Positions 9,012-18,277 of a DNA stretch of 55,606 bases are shown one piece after another; positions within the stretch are counted from its first letter, which is position 1, and every line of letters begins with the position of its first letter. The notes under the pieces were generated by a model. The model was not told where the DNA came from, ran no database searches, and saw nothing but the letters and a program-made list of their open reading frames with translations. Origin of the DNA: Methanomicrobiales archaeon HGW-Methanomicrobiales-2. Lineage in GTDB: Archaea > Halobacteriota > Methanomicrobia > Methanomicrobiales > Methanoculleaceae. The position numbers were made by a program, and so were the translations under genes. The DNA is taken from positions 1 to 55,606 of the forward strand of contig PGYL01000022.1 of assembly GCA_002839645.1 (NCBI GenBank), given 5' to 3'.

Positions 9012-10026
9012 GGTAATCTCCAAAGATGCCGGTGTAGTCGGCAAGGTGCATACCGAGCAGGTCCATACCCCGGATGATGTCGTGGCGGACCTGGTCGACC
9101 GCATCCCTCCCTATCCTGGTGGTGAGGTGGGCGTCGAGGAGCGGGTAGGGGTAGCCCGTGACCCTCCCGTCGTCGGCGTAGGCAGCGAGTGCAGAGAAGA
9201 CCTGGTCGACCAGGTCCTGGCTGTAGTATTTTGGGATCTCCACTTTGAACGCCCGCTGCGCTCGCGGGTGCAGCCGCGCCACGTACTGCTCGCCCCGCTG
9301 CTTCCAGAGGTATGTCTCCCGGCGGTCGATCAGGCCTTCGGCTGCGGAGACGCAGAGGTACCAGGGCTCAGGGATCCCGAGGTCCCGGGCAAGTCCCTCT
9401 GCCGCCGGGACGATCGGGTGCCCCCCATCCCAGGTGAGCGCCGTCCGTTTCGTCACCGCAGCGATGAGCACACCCCTGAGGTTGCAGAGGTTTAAGAGAT
9501 TCTCGACGACCTCGTCGTGGCTTGCATGGCGGACCTGGAGCGTGCCGTCGAGGACGATGAGGTCCCCGGTATCGAGTTCCGCGGCCATCTCCATCGCCGC
9601 CCAGAACTCGAGGGTATCCCGTATGACGGCGGTGTTCCGGACCGGGTCGTCGTGGTCGAGGTGCGCCTTCGGCGGGCAGTGGAAGCAGTCGGAGAAGAGC
9701 GTGTCGAAGTCCTCGTTGCCGACCCCGGGGTTGACGGTGACGATCTGCAGGGGCGTCGTCCGGTGGCAGAGACGCGTGCCGCCAGCGTACGCGCTGACCG
9801 ATGCCCGGACGGCGGCAATGGCGAAACTGCCCGCATCGAGAACGATGGTGTTGCTCCCGTCCACCGCGCAGACGGCCCCGTCGAACTCCGGCCGGCAGCG
9901 GCGATACGATGCCGCGTCAAACCCGCTGCACGCCGAGAACCGCCCGGCAAGGTCTTCCGGGGCGGCCTCCCGGATCCTCCCCGTGACCCGCCGGATCGCG
10001 TCCCGGTAGAGGTCTTTCTGGTCCAT
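8989..10026 (-). CDS. nurA: NurA 5'-3' nuclease
   Basis: Single-strand endo- and 5'-3' exonuclease, Mn-dependent, that forms a complex with HerA for end resection. The RNase H-like nuclease core begins at AVDGSNTIVLDAG, in which the first Asp is the expected metal ligand, and a further acidic position follows in LIVLDGTL. The C-terminal half carries conserved FKVEIPKYYS and YPYPLLDAH segments. It has 345 residues. Its ATG overlaps the rad50 stop (TAATG), and its end overlaps herA. Confidence 0.92.
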   Translation of the reverse strand: MDQKDLYRDAIRRVTGRIREAAPEDLAGRFSACSGFDAASYRRCRPEFDGAVCAVDGSNTIVLDAGSFAIAAVRASVSAYAGGTRLCHRTTPLQIVTVNPGVGNEDFDTLFSDCFHCPPKAHLDHDDPVRNTAVIRDTLEFWAAMEMAAELDTGDLIVLDGTLQVRHASHDEVVENLLNLCNLRGVLIAAVTKRTALTWDGGHPIVPAAEGLARDLGIPEPWYLCVSAAEGLIDRRETYLWKQRGEQYVARLHPRAQRAFKVEIPKYYSQDLVDQVFSALAAYADDGRVTGYPYPLLDAHLTTRIGRDAVDQVRHDIIRGMDLLGMHLADYTGIFGDYHDEFDRY

Positions 10027-13000
10027 TACTCGAACTCCCGGACTTTGCTCGCCTGGTCCGCCCCCATCTCGACCATGAGCGTCGTCGAGAACTCGTCCTG
10101 GACCTCGGTGATGTGGGATATGAGGAGGATCTGGGGGAAATGAGCCTCCTGGGTCCGAAGGGCCCGCAGAAGGTTGTTCCGCCGGCCTTCATCCTGGCTC
10201 CCGAAGATCTCATCAAAGATCAGGAACGTGGAGTCGTGCACCTCGTTCACCTCGGCAAGGAACCGGGAGAGGGCTACCCTGAGAGCGATGGCGATGTCGT
10301 CCTGTTCTCCCCCGCTGAACCGGTCTGCCGGGTAGTCGTCTCCCATATCGTGGACGAGGACGGTGAAGTCGTCGTCCAGCATCACGGTACCGTACCGTCC
10401 GTCGGTGATCTCGGCAAGCACTCTCCCCGCCTCCTCCTCGATCCTGTCCCTGACTACCTGCAGGAGGTAATCCGTGTAATCCTTGATGAGCGAGCGGGTC
10501 AGTTTCAGGCGCCCGACGTCCTCGAGGAGCGCCTCCTGCTGCCGGAGGAGGCCCTCCGCCCGGGCGAGTTTCCCGGCCTCATCCGCGAGATCCGCCTGCA
10601 GGCTGGTTATACGGGCGACGATGGCGTACCTCTGCTCCCGTGCCGCGGCAAGGTCCCTCTCGCAACCGGCGAGCGCCTCCTGTGCTGCCGCGACCTGCTG
10701 CTCGTCAAAGCCGATATCTCCGATCGCCGCCCTGACCCGCAGCAGTTCAGCCTCCGTGTTCGCGAGGATGCTCTGCTTCGCCTCCAGCGCCTGGAGGAGA
10801 CGTGGGACTTCTTCGAGGCGGATGCGCAGTTCAAGCGCTTTCTGGTGCGTTGCTTCGGCACGGCTGCACTCCTCGCCGAGGCATGCGAACCGTTCCGGAT
10901 CAAACGAGAGGCGGGCGAGTTCGCCCCTGGCAATATCTCCCCTCTCCCGGAGTCCGTCAATCCTGGCGACGACGGCTCTCCGTTCCTCTTCCAGTGCCGG
11001 TCGCCGCAGAAGTCGGGCCTGCGCCTCAGCGTATGCGCGGTACGACGCCTCAAGCACCTGTGCCTCCGCTTCCAGGCGCTGCCGGATCTCCGGGTCGAAC
11101 CCGAGCCTGGCGATCTCTGCCTCGGTCTCCTCTTTCCGGGCGAGATAGCCCTCGACATCGTCGATGAGCCGCTGCCTCTCCTCCTGGAGGGCCGGGAGGC
11201 GGCTGCACTCGCCCCGGAGGGTATCGGCCGTCGCCCGCTTCTCCGCGAGAGATCGGATCCGCTCCTTGAGGGCGGCGTGCGCCGCCGGGTCATACGCTTC
11301 CACGCCGAGCGCCCGTATTGCGGCACGGTGCTTCCCGGCCTCGGCCTGCCACCGCTGCACGACACCCGCACTCTGCTCGTAACGGGAAGAATAAAGCGCA
11401 CACTGCTCTTTTAAGCGCTGGAAGGCGATGCGCTGCCGGTGAAGATCCTGCAACCCGGCGGTGAGGCCCTGATGGTCGGCGGTCGCCCTCGTATATTCGT
11501 GCTCGAGGCCTGCAAGTGTAGCCTGCATCGATGCGCTGGTGGCTGCAAGGTCGCCGACCAGTTCCTCGTAATGTTCGCCGAGGCCCTGGTGGCATGTCGG
11601 ACAGGACCCTGCCGGACCCGCGGTGAGGATCTCCGCCCGGTGTTCGGCCAGCCTCCGGATCTCTTCACGGATCGTCTCCTGGCGTTCGGCACAGGCGCTG
11701 ATCCGTGAGGTCAGGTACTCCTTCCGGCTCTCCGCCGACTCGATCTCCTCGTCAATGGAGCCCATCCCGGCGAGCTGCCGGGCAAGGCCGGCGATCTCGC
11801 TATCGAGCAGGCTCATCTCTTCGGAGCCGGCATCAACCTCCCGCAGGCACCGCTCTTCCTGCCGGGCGTAATCCGCAGCCAGAAGGAGCACCTCTTCACG
11901 GGCCCGGAGGCTATCGAGTTCCCCGGCCTCCGCTTCGAGCGTCGCAAGGTGTCGTGCCTTCTCCTCGACCCCCTCGATCTCAAGCCGGTTCTCCCGGACG
12001 CGTCGCTCTGTCTGGGAGAAACGCTCGTCCATGCGGGCGAGTTCTTCACGGAGGGCGTCGTAATCCGGTTGGAGCGCCTTCATCGCCGTGATGCGGTCGC
12101 GGAGGGCCTGCCAATCCCCGACCTCGCGGGCAAGGCCGGCAACGGCCAGCTCATCCTCTGCAAGTGCGGCGAGTTCGGCTTCAAGCTTCACGCGGCGTTC
12201 GCCGTACTCCCGGATCTGCTCGTCCACGGCGTTCGCTTCGAGACCCAGGCGGTCGACAAGAGCTTTCTCCTCCGCCATCGCGGCAACCTCTGCTTTCAGG
12301 GGCTCGTAGCGGTCGGCGAGGAGAGCAAGGCCTTCGAGTTCGTCCCGCAGTCGCTGCCGCTCTGCGATCTCTTCCTCCCCCTCCCGGCACTCGCTACGAA
12401 GCCGCGTGATCTCACCCGCAAGCGCCTCTTCTTCCCGTGCGAGGTGCAGGTGCCGGTCGCGCACGGAGAGCAGCCGGTCGCGCTCCCCCCGGGCATGTTC
12501 GAGCAACCCGGCGGCACCCTTCTCGGTGGCGCCGGCCTTCGCGGAATCTTCTTCTGCACCGGCAAGCCCGGCGCGGAGCACCGCGAGGCGGTCGCGAACC
12601 CCGTCGGCATCCAGTTCCTGGAGTCGGCCGGAGAGTTCCCGGAAGACCCCTTCCCGGGCATCGATGGTCGACTTGAGGTCTTCCATACTGTCCTTCTTGA
12701 GGTAATCGATGCCCAGCACCTGCATGAACCAGTCCTTCCGGGACCCGGCGCGGGTCTCGATCAGGGCGAGGAGCTCCTTCTGCCCGGCGTAGATGGTGTT
12801 CCGGAAGTCGCCCGGGGCCATGCCGACGATCCGCTGCACTTCCTGGCCCACCTTCTGCACGCTGCTTGCGAGGAGTTTCTGGTTCAGGTAGAGGTTTGCT
12901 TCGTGGAGGGTCGATGAGGGGCGGCGCCTGAACTTGCGGACGATGGCATACTCGTTGCCGCCGACCAGGAAGTCCAGGCGGACCTCACAGACGTCCTGTG

Positions 13001-13199
13001 GGCCCGCAAAGGAACTGACGATGTAGTTCCCGTCAAGCCCCGTCCCCTGGAGGCCGTAGAGGGCGAAGAGGATGGCGGCGACGATGCTGCTCTTGCCGGT
13101 TCCGTTGTTCCCGACGATACCCGTGATGCCGTCCTGGAAGGCGATCTCCTGGTCGCGGAAGCGCTTGAAGTTGCGCATCCGGAGTTTATTCAGCAGCAC
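10026..13199 (-). CDS. rad50: Rad50 double-strand break repair ATPase
   Basis: SMC-like ATPase partner of Mre11. Walker A GNNGTGKS lies at residues 30-37; two long heptad-rich coiled coils flank a zinc hook with the CPTC motif near residue 530; the ABC signature FSGGEQDDIAIALR is near residue 963 and Walker B with LIFDEIFGSQDEG follows. The start is a GTG at 13199 embedded in the end of mre11 (14-bp overlap), giving 1057 residues. Because the coiled coil is rich in Glu, Arg, Ala and Leu in GC-rich DNA, several long antisense frames appear opposite it; they are not genes. Confidence 0.97.
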   Translation of the reverse strand: MLLNKLRMRNFKRFRDQEIAFQDGITGIVGNNGTGKSSIVAAILFALYGLQGTGLDGNYIVSSFAGPQDVCEVRLDFLVGGNEYAIVRKFRRRPSSTLHEANLYLNQKLLASSVQKVGQEVQRIVGMAPGDFRNTIYAGQKELLALIETRAGSRKDWFMQVLGIDYLKKDSMEDLKSTIDAREGVFRELSGRLQELDADGVRDRLAVLRAGLAGAEEDSAKAGATEKGAAGLLEHARGERDRLLSVRDRHLHLAREEEALAGEITRLRSECREGEEEIAERQRLRDELEGLALLADRYEPLKAEVAAMAEEKALVDRLGLEANAVDEQIREYGERRVKLEAELAALAEDELAVAGLAREVGDWQALRDRITAMKALQPDYDALREELARMDERFSQTERRVRENRLEIEGVEEKARHLATLEAEAGELDSLRAREEVLLLAADYARQEERCLREVDAGSEEMSLLDSEIAGLARQLAGMGSIDEEIESAESRKEYLTSRISACAERQETIREEIRRLAEHRAEILTAGPAGSCPTCHQGLGEHYEELVGDLAATSASMQATLAGLEHEYTRATADHQGLTAGLQDLHRQRIAFQRLKEQCALYSSRYEQSAGVVQRWQAEAGKHRAAIRALGVEAYDPAAHAALKERIRSLAEKRATADTLRGECSRLPALQEERQRLIDDVEGYLARKEETEAEIARLGFDPEIRQRLEAEAQVLEASYRAYAEAQARLLRRPALEEERRAVVARIDGLRERGDIARGELARLSFDPERFACLGEECSRAEATHQKALELRIRLEEVPRLLQALEAKQSILANTEAELLRVRAAIGDIGFDEQQVAAAQEALAGCERDLAAAREQRYAIVARITSLQADLADEAGKLARAEGLLRQQEALLEDVGRLKLTRSLIKDYTDYLLQVVRDRIEEEAGRVLAEITDGRYGTVMLDDDFTVLVHDMGDDYPADRFSGGEQDDIAIALRVALSRFLAEVNEVHDSTFLIFDEIFGSQDEGRRNNLLRALRTQEAHFPQILLISHITEVQDEFSTTLMVEMGADQASKVREFE

Positions 13200-14346
13200 T
13201 CTCTCCCTCTTTGTGGCGTGCGATGACCGAACGGAGGACCGCAGTCCCGGTCCTCTTCACGTACTCCTCCTCGCCGGGGGCAAGGTGCTCCCTCTCCACG
13301 AAGCGCTCGAACTCACTGATATAGTCCAGACCGACGAGTGAGTCCCCATAAAAGATCCGGGACGGGTCGTCGGTGGCTATCACCTGCAGTTTGAGGTCCA
13401 GCATCCGGTTCCGGATCTCCACAAGAGCCTTCTGGTCGAGTGAGCGGAGCGTCTCGCGGCGTATTCCGTCGAGCGTGATCTGGCAGATCGCCTGGTAGGT
13501 CTTCTTCCCGGTCGCATCGGCCGCTTCAAGGATGCCGTCCACGACCTCCCGGGCCGACAGACCGTCGCAGTTGATCCGGCCGAGGCCGATCATGGGGGTG
13601 TGCGGGAGGTCGATATGCCCGACTTCCCCCGTCTCCAGGTCCACGGCGAGGCCGCCCTTGACCTCCGTGATCTCCCCGTAGTTGCAGTGTTCAAGCGACC
13701 CGCTGTACCAGGCGTTGTCGGCGACCTGCACCTGGCCGTGGAAGTGGCCGAGCGCGATGTAGTCGAACCGGTCGGAGAGGATCGTCGCATCCAGTTCGTG
13801 CTCGGCAACGGTGTGGAGCCTTCTATCCTTCAGGATGCTTGCAAGGCCGTGGGTGACGAGCACGTTTGTACCGGGGGAGAACTCGATCCCTTCGAATGCC
13901 GTCCGGTACCCCTCAGAGAGGAGCATATTCGGTATGAGATGAAAGACGGCATCGTCGAGTTCGACCCGCCGGTAGCGGTTATTGTGAGCGACGTAGAGGT
14001 CGCTTGCGCGGGAGCCTCCCCGCTCGAGCACCTCGAACGGCGATGCCGTATACCGGGTCTTGGCCATGCTGTGGTTGCCCGCGACCATGAGCACCGGGAT
14101 CCCCGCATCCTGCAGGCGGGCGAGGGCGTCGAGCGCCGTCGTGTAGGCGCGGGTCTTCGGCTTGACCTGGTGGAAGAGGTCCCCTGCATGGACGACCGCA
14201 TCAGGCCGTAAGGCAATGATCCGGTCGATGGCGGCAAGGAAGTTGTCGTAGATGAGTTGTTCGCGCAGGTTCATCCCGGTCTCCGGATCTACCCGGTTAA
14301 AAGCCGATAATCCGAGATGCGTGTCTGCTAAATGAACGATCTTCAT
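13186..14346 (-). CDS. mre11: Mre11 double-strand break repair nuclease
   Basis: Mn-dependent phosphoesterase that, with Rad50, recognises and trims DNA ends. The calcineurin-like motifs are present in order: HLADTHLG near the N-terminus, VHAGDLFH, VMVAGNHS, and the HGLAS and GHFHGQVQ histidines. The ATG at 14346 (MKIVHLADTHLG) matches the family; a TTG two codons earlier is unlikely. 386 residues, with the usual capping domain behind the nuclease. First gene of the four-gene resection operon, with a TATA box about 30 nt upstream. Confidence 0.96.
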   Translation of the reverse strand: MKIVHLADTHLGLSAFNRVDPETGMNLREQLIYDNFLAAIDRIIALRPDAVVHAGDLFHQVKPKTRAYTTALDALARLQDAGIPVLMVAGNHSMAKTRYTASPFEVLERGGSRASDLYVAHNNRYRRVELDDAVFHLIPNMLLSEGYRTAFEGIEFSPGTNVLVTHGLASILKDRRLHTVAEHELDATILSDRFDYIALGHFHGQVQVADNAWYSGSLEHCNYGEITEVKGGLAVDLETGEVGHIDLPHTPMIGLGRINCDGLSAREVVDGILEAADATGKKTYQAICQITLDGIRRETLRSLDQKALVEIRNRMLDLKLQVIATDDPSRIFYGDSLVGLDYISEFERFVEREHLAPGEEEYVKRTGTAVLRSVIARHKEGESAAE

Positions 14347-14371
14347 GCCCAATTAGTCTCCATGTCCCTTG

Positions 14372-14381
14372 AGTATAAATG
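14372..14381 (-). promoter_or_regulatory. TATA box of the mre11 operon
   Basis: On the minus strand CATTTATACT lies 26-35 nt before the mre11 ATG, implying a very short or absent leader. A GGAG 11 nt before the ATG could serve as ribosome binding site. Confidence 0.55.
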
Positions 14382-14440
14382 CCTGCTCTCTGCGGTGCGA
14401 ATGTGTCCGGCACCGGGCCGGTGTCTCGAACACGCTTAAC

Positions 14441-14450
14441 CTAATATATC
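14441..14450 (+). promoter_or_regulatory. TATA box of the SepCysS operon
   Basis: CTAATATATC lies 27-36 nt upstream of the GTG at 14477. Together with the mre11 TATA box it makes this 130-bp gap a divergent promoter region. Confidence 0.55.
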
Positions 14451-14476
14451 CTCACTGATATTTGTATGGTGATCAC

Positions 14477-14659
14477 GTGTCAAAAAGAGCCGTTGATGCA
14501 GTTTTTCAGGCGCTCTTCATCCTCTCCGACCTCCGGTTCCTGCTCCGGGAGACAGCTCCGGAGCATGACCTTGATGATGCACAGAGGGAGCGCGCTAAAA
14601 CCTCCCTTGAGAAGGTGAAGCGGCAGATCGCAATCATCGAAGAGGAGCTGGTACGATGA
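14477..14659 (+). CDS. Small helical protein encoded before SepCysS
   Basis: Sixty residues, almost entirely predicted helix with heptad character (TSLEKVKRQIAIIEEELVR). The GTG at 14477 is preceded by GGTGATC, complementary to the archaeal 16S 3' end but rather close; a TTG at 14462 is an alternative. The stop overlaps the SepCysS ATG (ATGA), so translation is coupled. I do not recognise the family. In class I methanogens the helical protein SepCysE bridges SepRS and SepCysS; this gene is much shorter, and any such role is only suggested by position. Confidence 0.6.
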   Translation: MSKRAVDAVFQALFILSDLRFLLRETAPEHDLDDAQRERAKTSLEKVKRQIAIIEEELVR

Positions 14660-15831
14660 AGTGCGCAGTCGATATCGAAGCCCGCGACGTCGAGGAGATG
14701 TACATCAACATCGACCCTATCCAGGCGGGGGGGAGGCTCACCGCCGATGCCATGAAGGCGGCAATATCCTTCGGCGACGGCTACTCGGTCTGCGACAACT
14801 GCCGAAACCCCCCCAGGCTCGACTACATCAAGAATCCCCCCATCGCGCAGTTTCACGCGGACCTCGCTGGGTGGCTGAATATGGACACCGCGCGGGTGGT
14901 CCCGGGAGCGCGCCGTGGGTTCCAGGCGGTCGCAAGCACGTACGTGGAGAAAGGCGACCCGGTCATCGTCACGGCGCTCGCCCACTACACTGAGTTCATG
15001 GCGGTCGAGGCGGCGGGCGGGATCCCGCTTGAGATCCCGAAGGACACAGCGAACCATATCACCCCCGATGCCGCGGCAGAGAAGATCGAGGCGGTGATCC
15101 GGGAGTTCTCGCGTGCCCCGCCCCTGCTCTTCATCGACCACGTCGACTACCAGTTCGGGAACGTCCACGACGTCGCGGGCATCGCAAAAGTCGCCCACCA
15201 GTATGACATCCCGGTCCTCGTCGGTGCCTACACGGTCGGGATCATGCCTGTCGACGGCAAAGCGCTCGGTGCCGACTTCGTGGTCGGGTCGGGCCACAAG
15301 AGCATGGCAGCCCCGGCACCCTCAGGCGTCCTCGCGACGACGGCGGAGCACGCAGGGCGGGTTTTCCGGACGACGCAGGCGAAAGGGGACGTGACCGGCC
15401 GGACGTTCGGTCTCAAAGAAGTGGAGATGATGGGGTGCACCCTCATGGGCGTCACCGTCGTCGGCATGATGGCCTCGTTCCCCCACGTCAGGGAGCGGGT
15501 GCAGCACTGGGAGACCGAGGTGGCGCATTCGCAGGCGGTCGTGGATGCCCTCCTCTCCATCGAGGGAACGAAGGTGCTCTCCGACTCCCCGAGACAACAC
15601 ACCCTGACCCGGATCGACACCCGCGAGTCCTTCGATGCGGTGGCACAGCAGCACAAGAAACGCGGTTTCTTCCTCTCGGGCGAATTAAAGAAGCGCGGGA
15701 TCACCGGCGTCATCCCCGGCTCCACCAGGGTCTGGAAGTTCAACACCTTCGGGCTGACGGAGAAGCAGATCCGGCATGTGGGGGAGGCTTTCGTCGGGGT
15801 TGCCCGGGATAACGGGCTAAATATCATCTGA
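14656..15831 (+). CDS. pscS: Sep-tRNA:Cys-tRNA synthase (SepCysS)
   Basis: PLP enzyme that converts O-phosphoseryl-tRNA(Cys) to cysteinyl-tRNA(Cys) with a sulfur donor; with SepRS it replaces cysteinyl-tRNA synthetase and often supplies free cysteine in methanogens. The aminotransferase-V fold is evident: the N-terminal substrate loop with CDNC, the HYTEFMAVEAAGG segment, the cofactor Asp in FIDHVDYQFGNVHD, and the Schiff-base Lys215 in GSGHKSMAAPAPSGV. The 391 residues are typical. The gene starts inside the stop of the small helical protein. A T-tract follows the stop. Confidence 0.95.
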   Translation: MKCAVDIEARDVEEMYINIDPIQAGGRLTADAMKAAISFGDGYSVCDNCRNPPRLDYIKNPPIAQFHADLAGWLNMDTARVVPGARRGFQAVASTYVEKGDPVIVTALAHYTEFMAVEAAGGIPLEIPKDTANHITPDAAAEKIEAVIREFSRAPPLLFIDHVDYQFGNVHDVAGIAKVAHQYDIPVLVGAYTVGIMPVDGKALGADFVVGSGHKSMAAPAPSGVLATTAEHAGRVFRTTQAKGDVTGRTFGLKEVEMMGCTLMGVTVVGMMASFPHVRERVQHWETEVAHSQAVVDALLSIEGTKVLSDSPRQHTLTRIDTRESFDAVAQQHKKRGFFLSGELKKRGITGVIPGSTRVWKFNTFGLTEKQIRHVGEAFVGVARDNGLNII

Positions 15832-15844
15832 GGGATCCTCGGAC

Positions 15845-15853
15845 TTCTTTTTT
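15845..15853 (+). terminator. T-rich terminator after SepCysS
   Basis: TTCTTTTTT begins 14 nt after the stop codon. Pyrimidine/T tracts of this kind end transcription in archaea without needing a hairpin. Confidence 0.5.
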
Positions 15854-15984
15854 AGGGCGAGTGCGTGCGGGCCGGAGTGCTATCCGGTCTATCATGTACC
15901 TGAACTCTTTTAGGGATTTTGCAAGCACCCTTCGCTTGCGTACACCTGTTATAGGCAAGAACAGTGCAAAACCCGGTACAGTGG

Positions 15985-16145
15985 ACCGTGAGGATATCGC
16001 CACGCACTGCCCCCGCCCCGAGGGGCGGGGGAGGAGGCCGGAGGCCGGGCGGGGTGGGGGTTACATGCCTCCTTAAGGGATGGAGACAGGGGAGGGGGAT
16101 GCTCCCCCCTCCCCGTCAGCCCCACCCACATGGCGATATCCCTCG
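15985..16145. repeat. GC-rich structured spacer bounded by an inverted repeat
   Basis: The gap 15832-16235 holds no credible gene. Its centre is bounded by GAGGATATCGCCA (15990-16002) and TGGCGATATCCCTC (16131-16144), which pair over about 13 bp with one bulge. Inside are a hairpin CCCCGCCCC-GA-GGGGCGGGG near 16011-16030, a GGGTGGGG/CCCCACCC pair, and a very stable GGGGAGGGGG-ATGCT-CCCCCCTCCCC hairpin at 16089-16114. The nested layout fits a structured RNA or a short palindromic mobile element. Flanking DNA is of more ordinary composition. Confidence 0.55.
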
Positions 16146-16235
16146 AAAATCGTGCAATGAGCATAAACGAGCAAAGGATGTGTGAGAGCCCTGGGGTTAA
16201 GGTGTTTGACAGGGCCGGAGTTGCAACAGGTCCCC

Positions 16236-17402
16236 TCACCACCCCTCCTCAATCTCCCCGTTCTTTGCGCGGCGCCGCCGCACCGTCCCCGCCGCCCGGG
16301 CCGCGAGGCTCTCCATGTCGATCTCCTCCTCGATCTTGGCGATCGTCTCTGCGGGTGCCGCTGTCGAGGGGTAGCGGGGGGCGACCGTGCACCCGACACT
16401 CCCGGGATGGGCCTCGAACGTCCCGATGGCGCGGGCGCGGTCGACGACCTCTTCCTTGTCGAACCCGATCAGGGGCCGGAGCACCGGAACGGACGCCGCG
16501 GGGGCGATCACCGTCATGTTCGCGAGTGTCTGGGACGCCACCTGCCCCAGGTTGTCGCCGTTGACGAGCGCATAGGCGCCGCGCTCTCCCGCAAGGATGC
16601 TTGCCACCCGGAGCATGAACCGCTTGCAGAGGATGCACCGGTAGCGGGGTTCCTTCATGGCCGTGATCACCTCAAAGAACGGCTCCATATCCACCATAAG
16701 AAGATCGAGAGGGTGCCCAGGGACCCAGCGGGAGAGCCGGGCGTGGTTCTGTAAAACGTTCTTTTCTGAGTCCGCCCCGCCGAACCGCCCGCTCTGCATG
16801 TGGATGTGCACCATCAGGCATCCCCGGCGCATCATCAGCCACGACGCAACGGGCGAGTCGATGCCCTCTGAGAGCAGGGCCATCACCTCTCCCTGCGTCC
16901 CGTAGGGGAGCCCGCCCGGTCCGCCGATCAACTCATCGTAGACGAGGCCGCCGAACTCCCGGGCTTCCACAAAGATCTCGTAGTCGGGCGCCGTCAGGTC
17001 CACCCTGGCCTCCGGCACCCGGTCGAGGACGGCCGACCCGACCGCCGCCCCGAGTTCCTGGCTGTTGAACCCCTCGACACCCGAACGCCGCGCCCTTATC
17101 GCAAACGACATCCCCGGCCGGAGGTGCCGCTCTGCGTGCTCGACGGCTGCGGCTGCGATCCCGTCGATATCGGGGGTGGTCATCGTGCAGACGCTGGCAC
17201 TCACCACCCCGAAGGTCTTCGCGGCAATTGCGGCGATGCGCCGGGGCTCGTCGCCGAAGATCAGGATCCTTCCCCGGGGGGTCTCGATGCGGTGGGAGAG
17301 CCCTTCGGCCTCCAGCGCGAGGCTGATGTTCCCGGTCATTATCGATATGAACCGCCGTTTCACCGGCTCGCTCTTCAGAAAGATCTCGCCGTACCTGATC
17401 AT
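16236..17402 (-). CDS. thiI: ThiI-type tRNA 4-thiouridine / sulfur transfer enzyme
   Basis: Adenylates U8 of tRNA and inserts sulfur; the family also serves thiazole synthesis. In order: N-terminal ferredoxin-like domain, THUMP domain (about residues 60-165), and a PP-loop ATPase with SEGIDSPVAS near residue 176. A CxxC (RCILC) follows, and there is no C-terminal rhodanese domain, so sulfur must come from elsewhere, as in other methanogen ThiI proteins. The ATG at 17402 overlaps the larE stop (TGATG); TTG and GTG codons slightly upstream would add a few residues. Last gene of the larE-thiI pair. Confidence 0.92.
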   Translation of the reverse strand: MIRYGEIFLKSEPVKRRFISIMTGNISLALEAEGLSHRIETPRGRILIFGDEPRRIAAIAAKTFGVVSASVCTMTTPDIDGIAAAAVEHAERHLRPGMSFAIRARRSGVEGFNSQELGAAVGSAVLDRVPEARVDLTAPDYEIFVEAREFGGLVYDELIGGPGGLPYGTQGEVMALLSEGIDSPVASWLMMRRGCLMVHIHMQSGRFGGADSEKNVLQNHARLSRWVPGHPLDLLMVDMEPFFEVITAMKEPRYRCILCKRFMLRVASILAGERGAYALVNGDNLGQVASQTLANMTVIAPAASVPVLRPLIGFDKEEVVDRARAIGTFEAHPGSVGCTVAPRYPSTAAPAETIAKIEEEIDMESLAARAAGTVRRRRAKNGEIEEGW

Positions 17403-18175
17403 CACTGCTTCCAAGAATCCGCACCTCCCTCCCTGTACCCTTCCGGGGCGACTACCACATCGCTAAACCCGAGTTCCTTAACTGCACCGAGCAGTTCCTC
17501 CAGCCTCCGGCGGTGTGCCGGGTCGGCCTCGATGGAGGCCCGGCGGTCACCGGTGCACCGGACCCGTACGGTCCCCGGGATCTCCTGCGCGAGGAGGGCT
17601 TCGGCGGCCGCGACGAGCGCGAGACACTCCCGGGTGACCGTATCGCCGGGGAGGATGCGTGTCGCAAGGCATGCGGACGGCGGACGAACAGAGACCCCGA
17701 GTTCACCTGCAAGGCCCTCGATATCCTCTTTCCCCATACCGCACTCGGAGAACGGGCTCCTGATACCGAGTTCGGACAACGCCCGCATCCCGGGCCGGCT
17801 ATCTGCCCGGTCATCGGCATGGGTCCCGTCGACCACCGTCCGGCATGCCCGCCGCTCTGCCTCGCGGACGACCGCCTCCATCATCGCCCGCTTGCAGGCA
17901 TAGCACCGGTCCGGCCGGTTCTCCCGGACCGCAGGGATGTCGAGCATATCGAGCGGTATCACGACATGCGGGACACCCAGGCAATCCGAGAGTTCCCGGG
18001 CCGCTGCGAGTTCCCCCGGGGGGGTAAGGCCGGTATCGACGCTGATCCCGATTGCCCGGATCCCATGCCGTCGGGCGGTGGCCAGCAGGACCGAACTATC
18101 GGTCCCCCCGGAGAGCGCGACCGCAATGGGCTCATAAGATTTCAGGAGCGTTTCAAGCCCGCAAACTCTCGCCAT
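17402..18175 (-). CDS. larE: LarE-type sacrificial sulfur transferase (PP-loop)
   Basis: ATP pyrophosphatase that adenylates the carboxylates of pyridinium biscarboxylate mononucleotide and inserts sulfur during synthesis of the nickel-pincer nucleotide cofactor. The PP-loop SGGTDSS is at residues 22-28. Further on are RCYACK and the conserved PPSACLATRI, whose Cys matches the position of the sulfur-donating cysteine of LarE. 257 residues, normal. LarB, an earlier enzyme of the same pathway, is encoded far away at 51925-52698; LarC is not in the window. Close coupling to thiI suggests shared sulfur metabolism. Confidence 0.88.
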   Translation of the reverse strand: MARVCGLETLLKSYEPIAVALSGGTDSSVLLATARRHGIRAIGISVDTGLTPPGELAAARELSDCLGVPHVVIPLDMLDIPAVRENRPDRCYACKRAMMEAVVREAERRACRTVVDGTHADDRADSRPGMRALSELGIRSPFSECGMGKEDIEGLAGELGVSVRPPSACLATRILPGDTVTRECLALVAAAEALLAQEIPGTVRVRCTGDRRASIEADPAHRRRLEELLGAVKELGFSDVVVAPEGYREGGADSWKQ

Positions 18176-18277
18176 CTGCTCATCTTATGCTCGCTTGACC
18201 TTGATGAATGTTCGTGAATTGGGACATTTCCCACTCTCTACACGAAGAGCAAATGATTTTTAACAGAGGCACTCCGA

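Noticed and set aside
11949-12917. Long plus-strand frame opposite rad50 (322 codons)
   Set aside because: It is the mirror of the GC-biased coiled-coil codons of rad50. Similar long antisense frames occur opposite fdhA, hcp and hisS-top6B.
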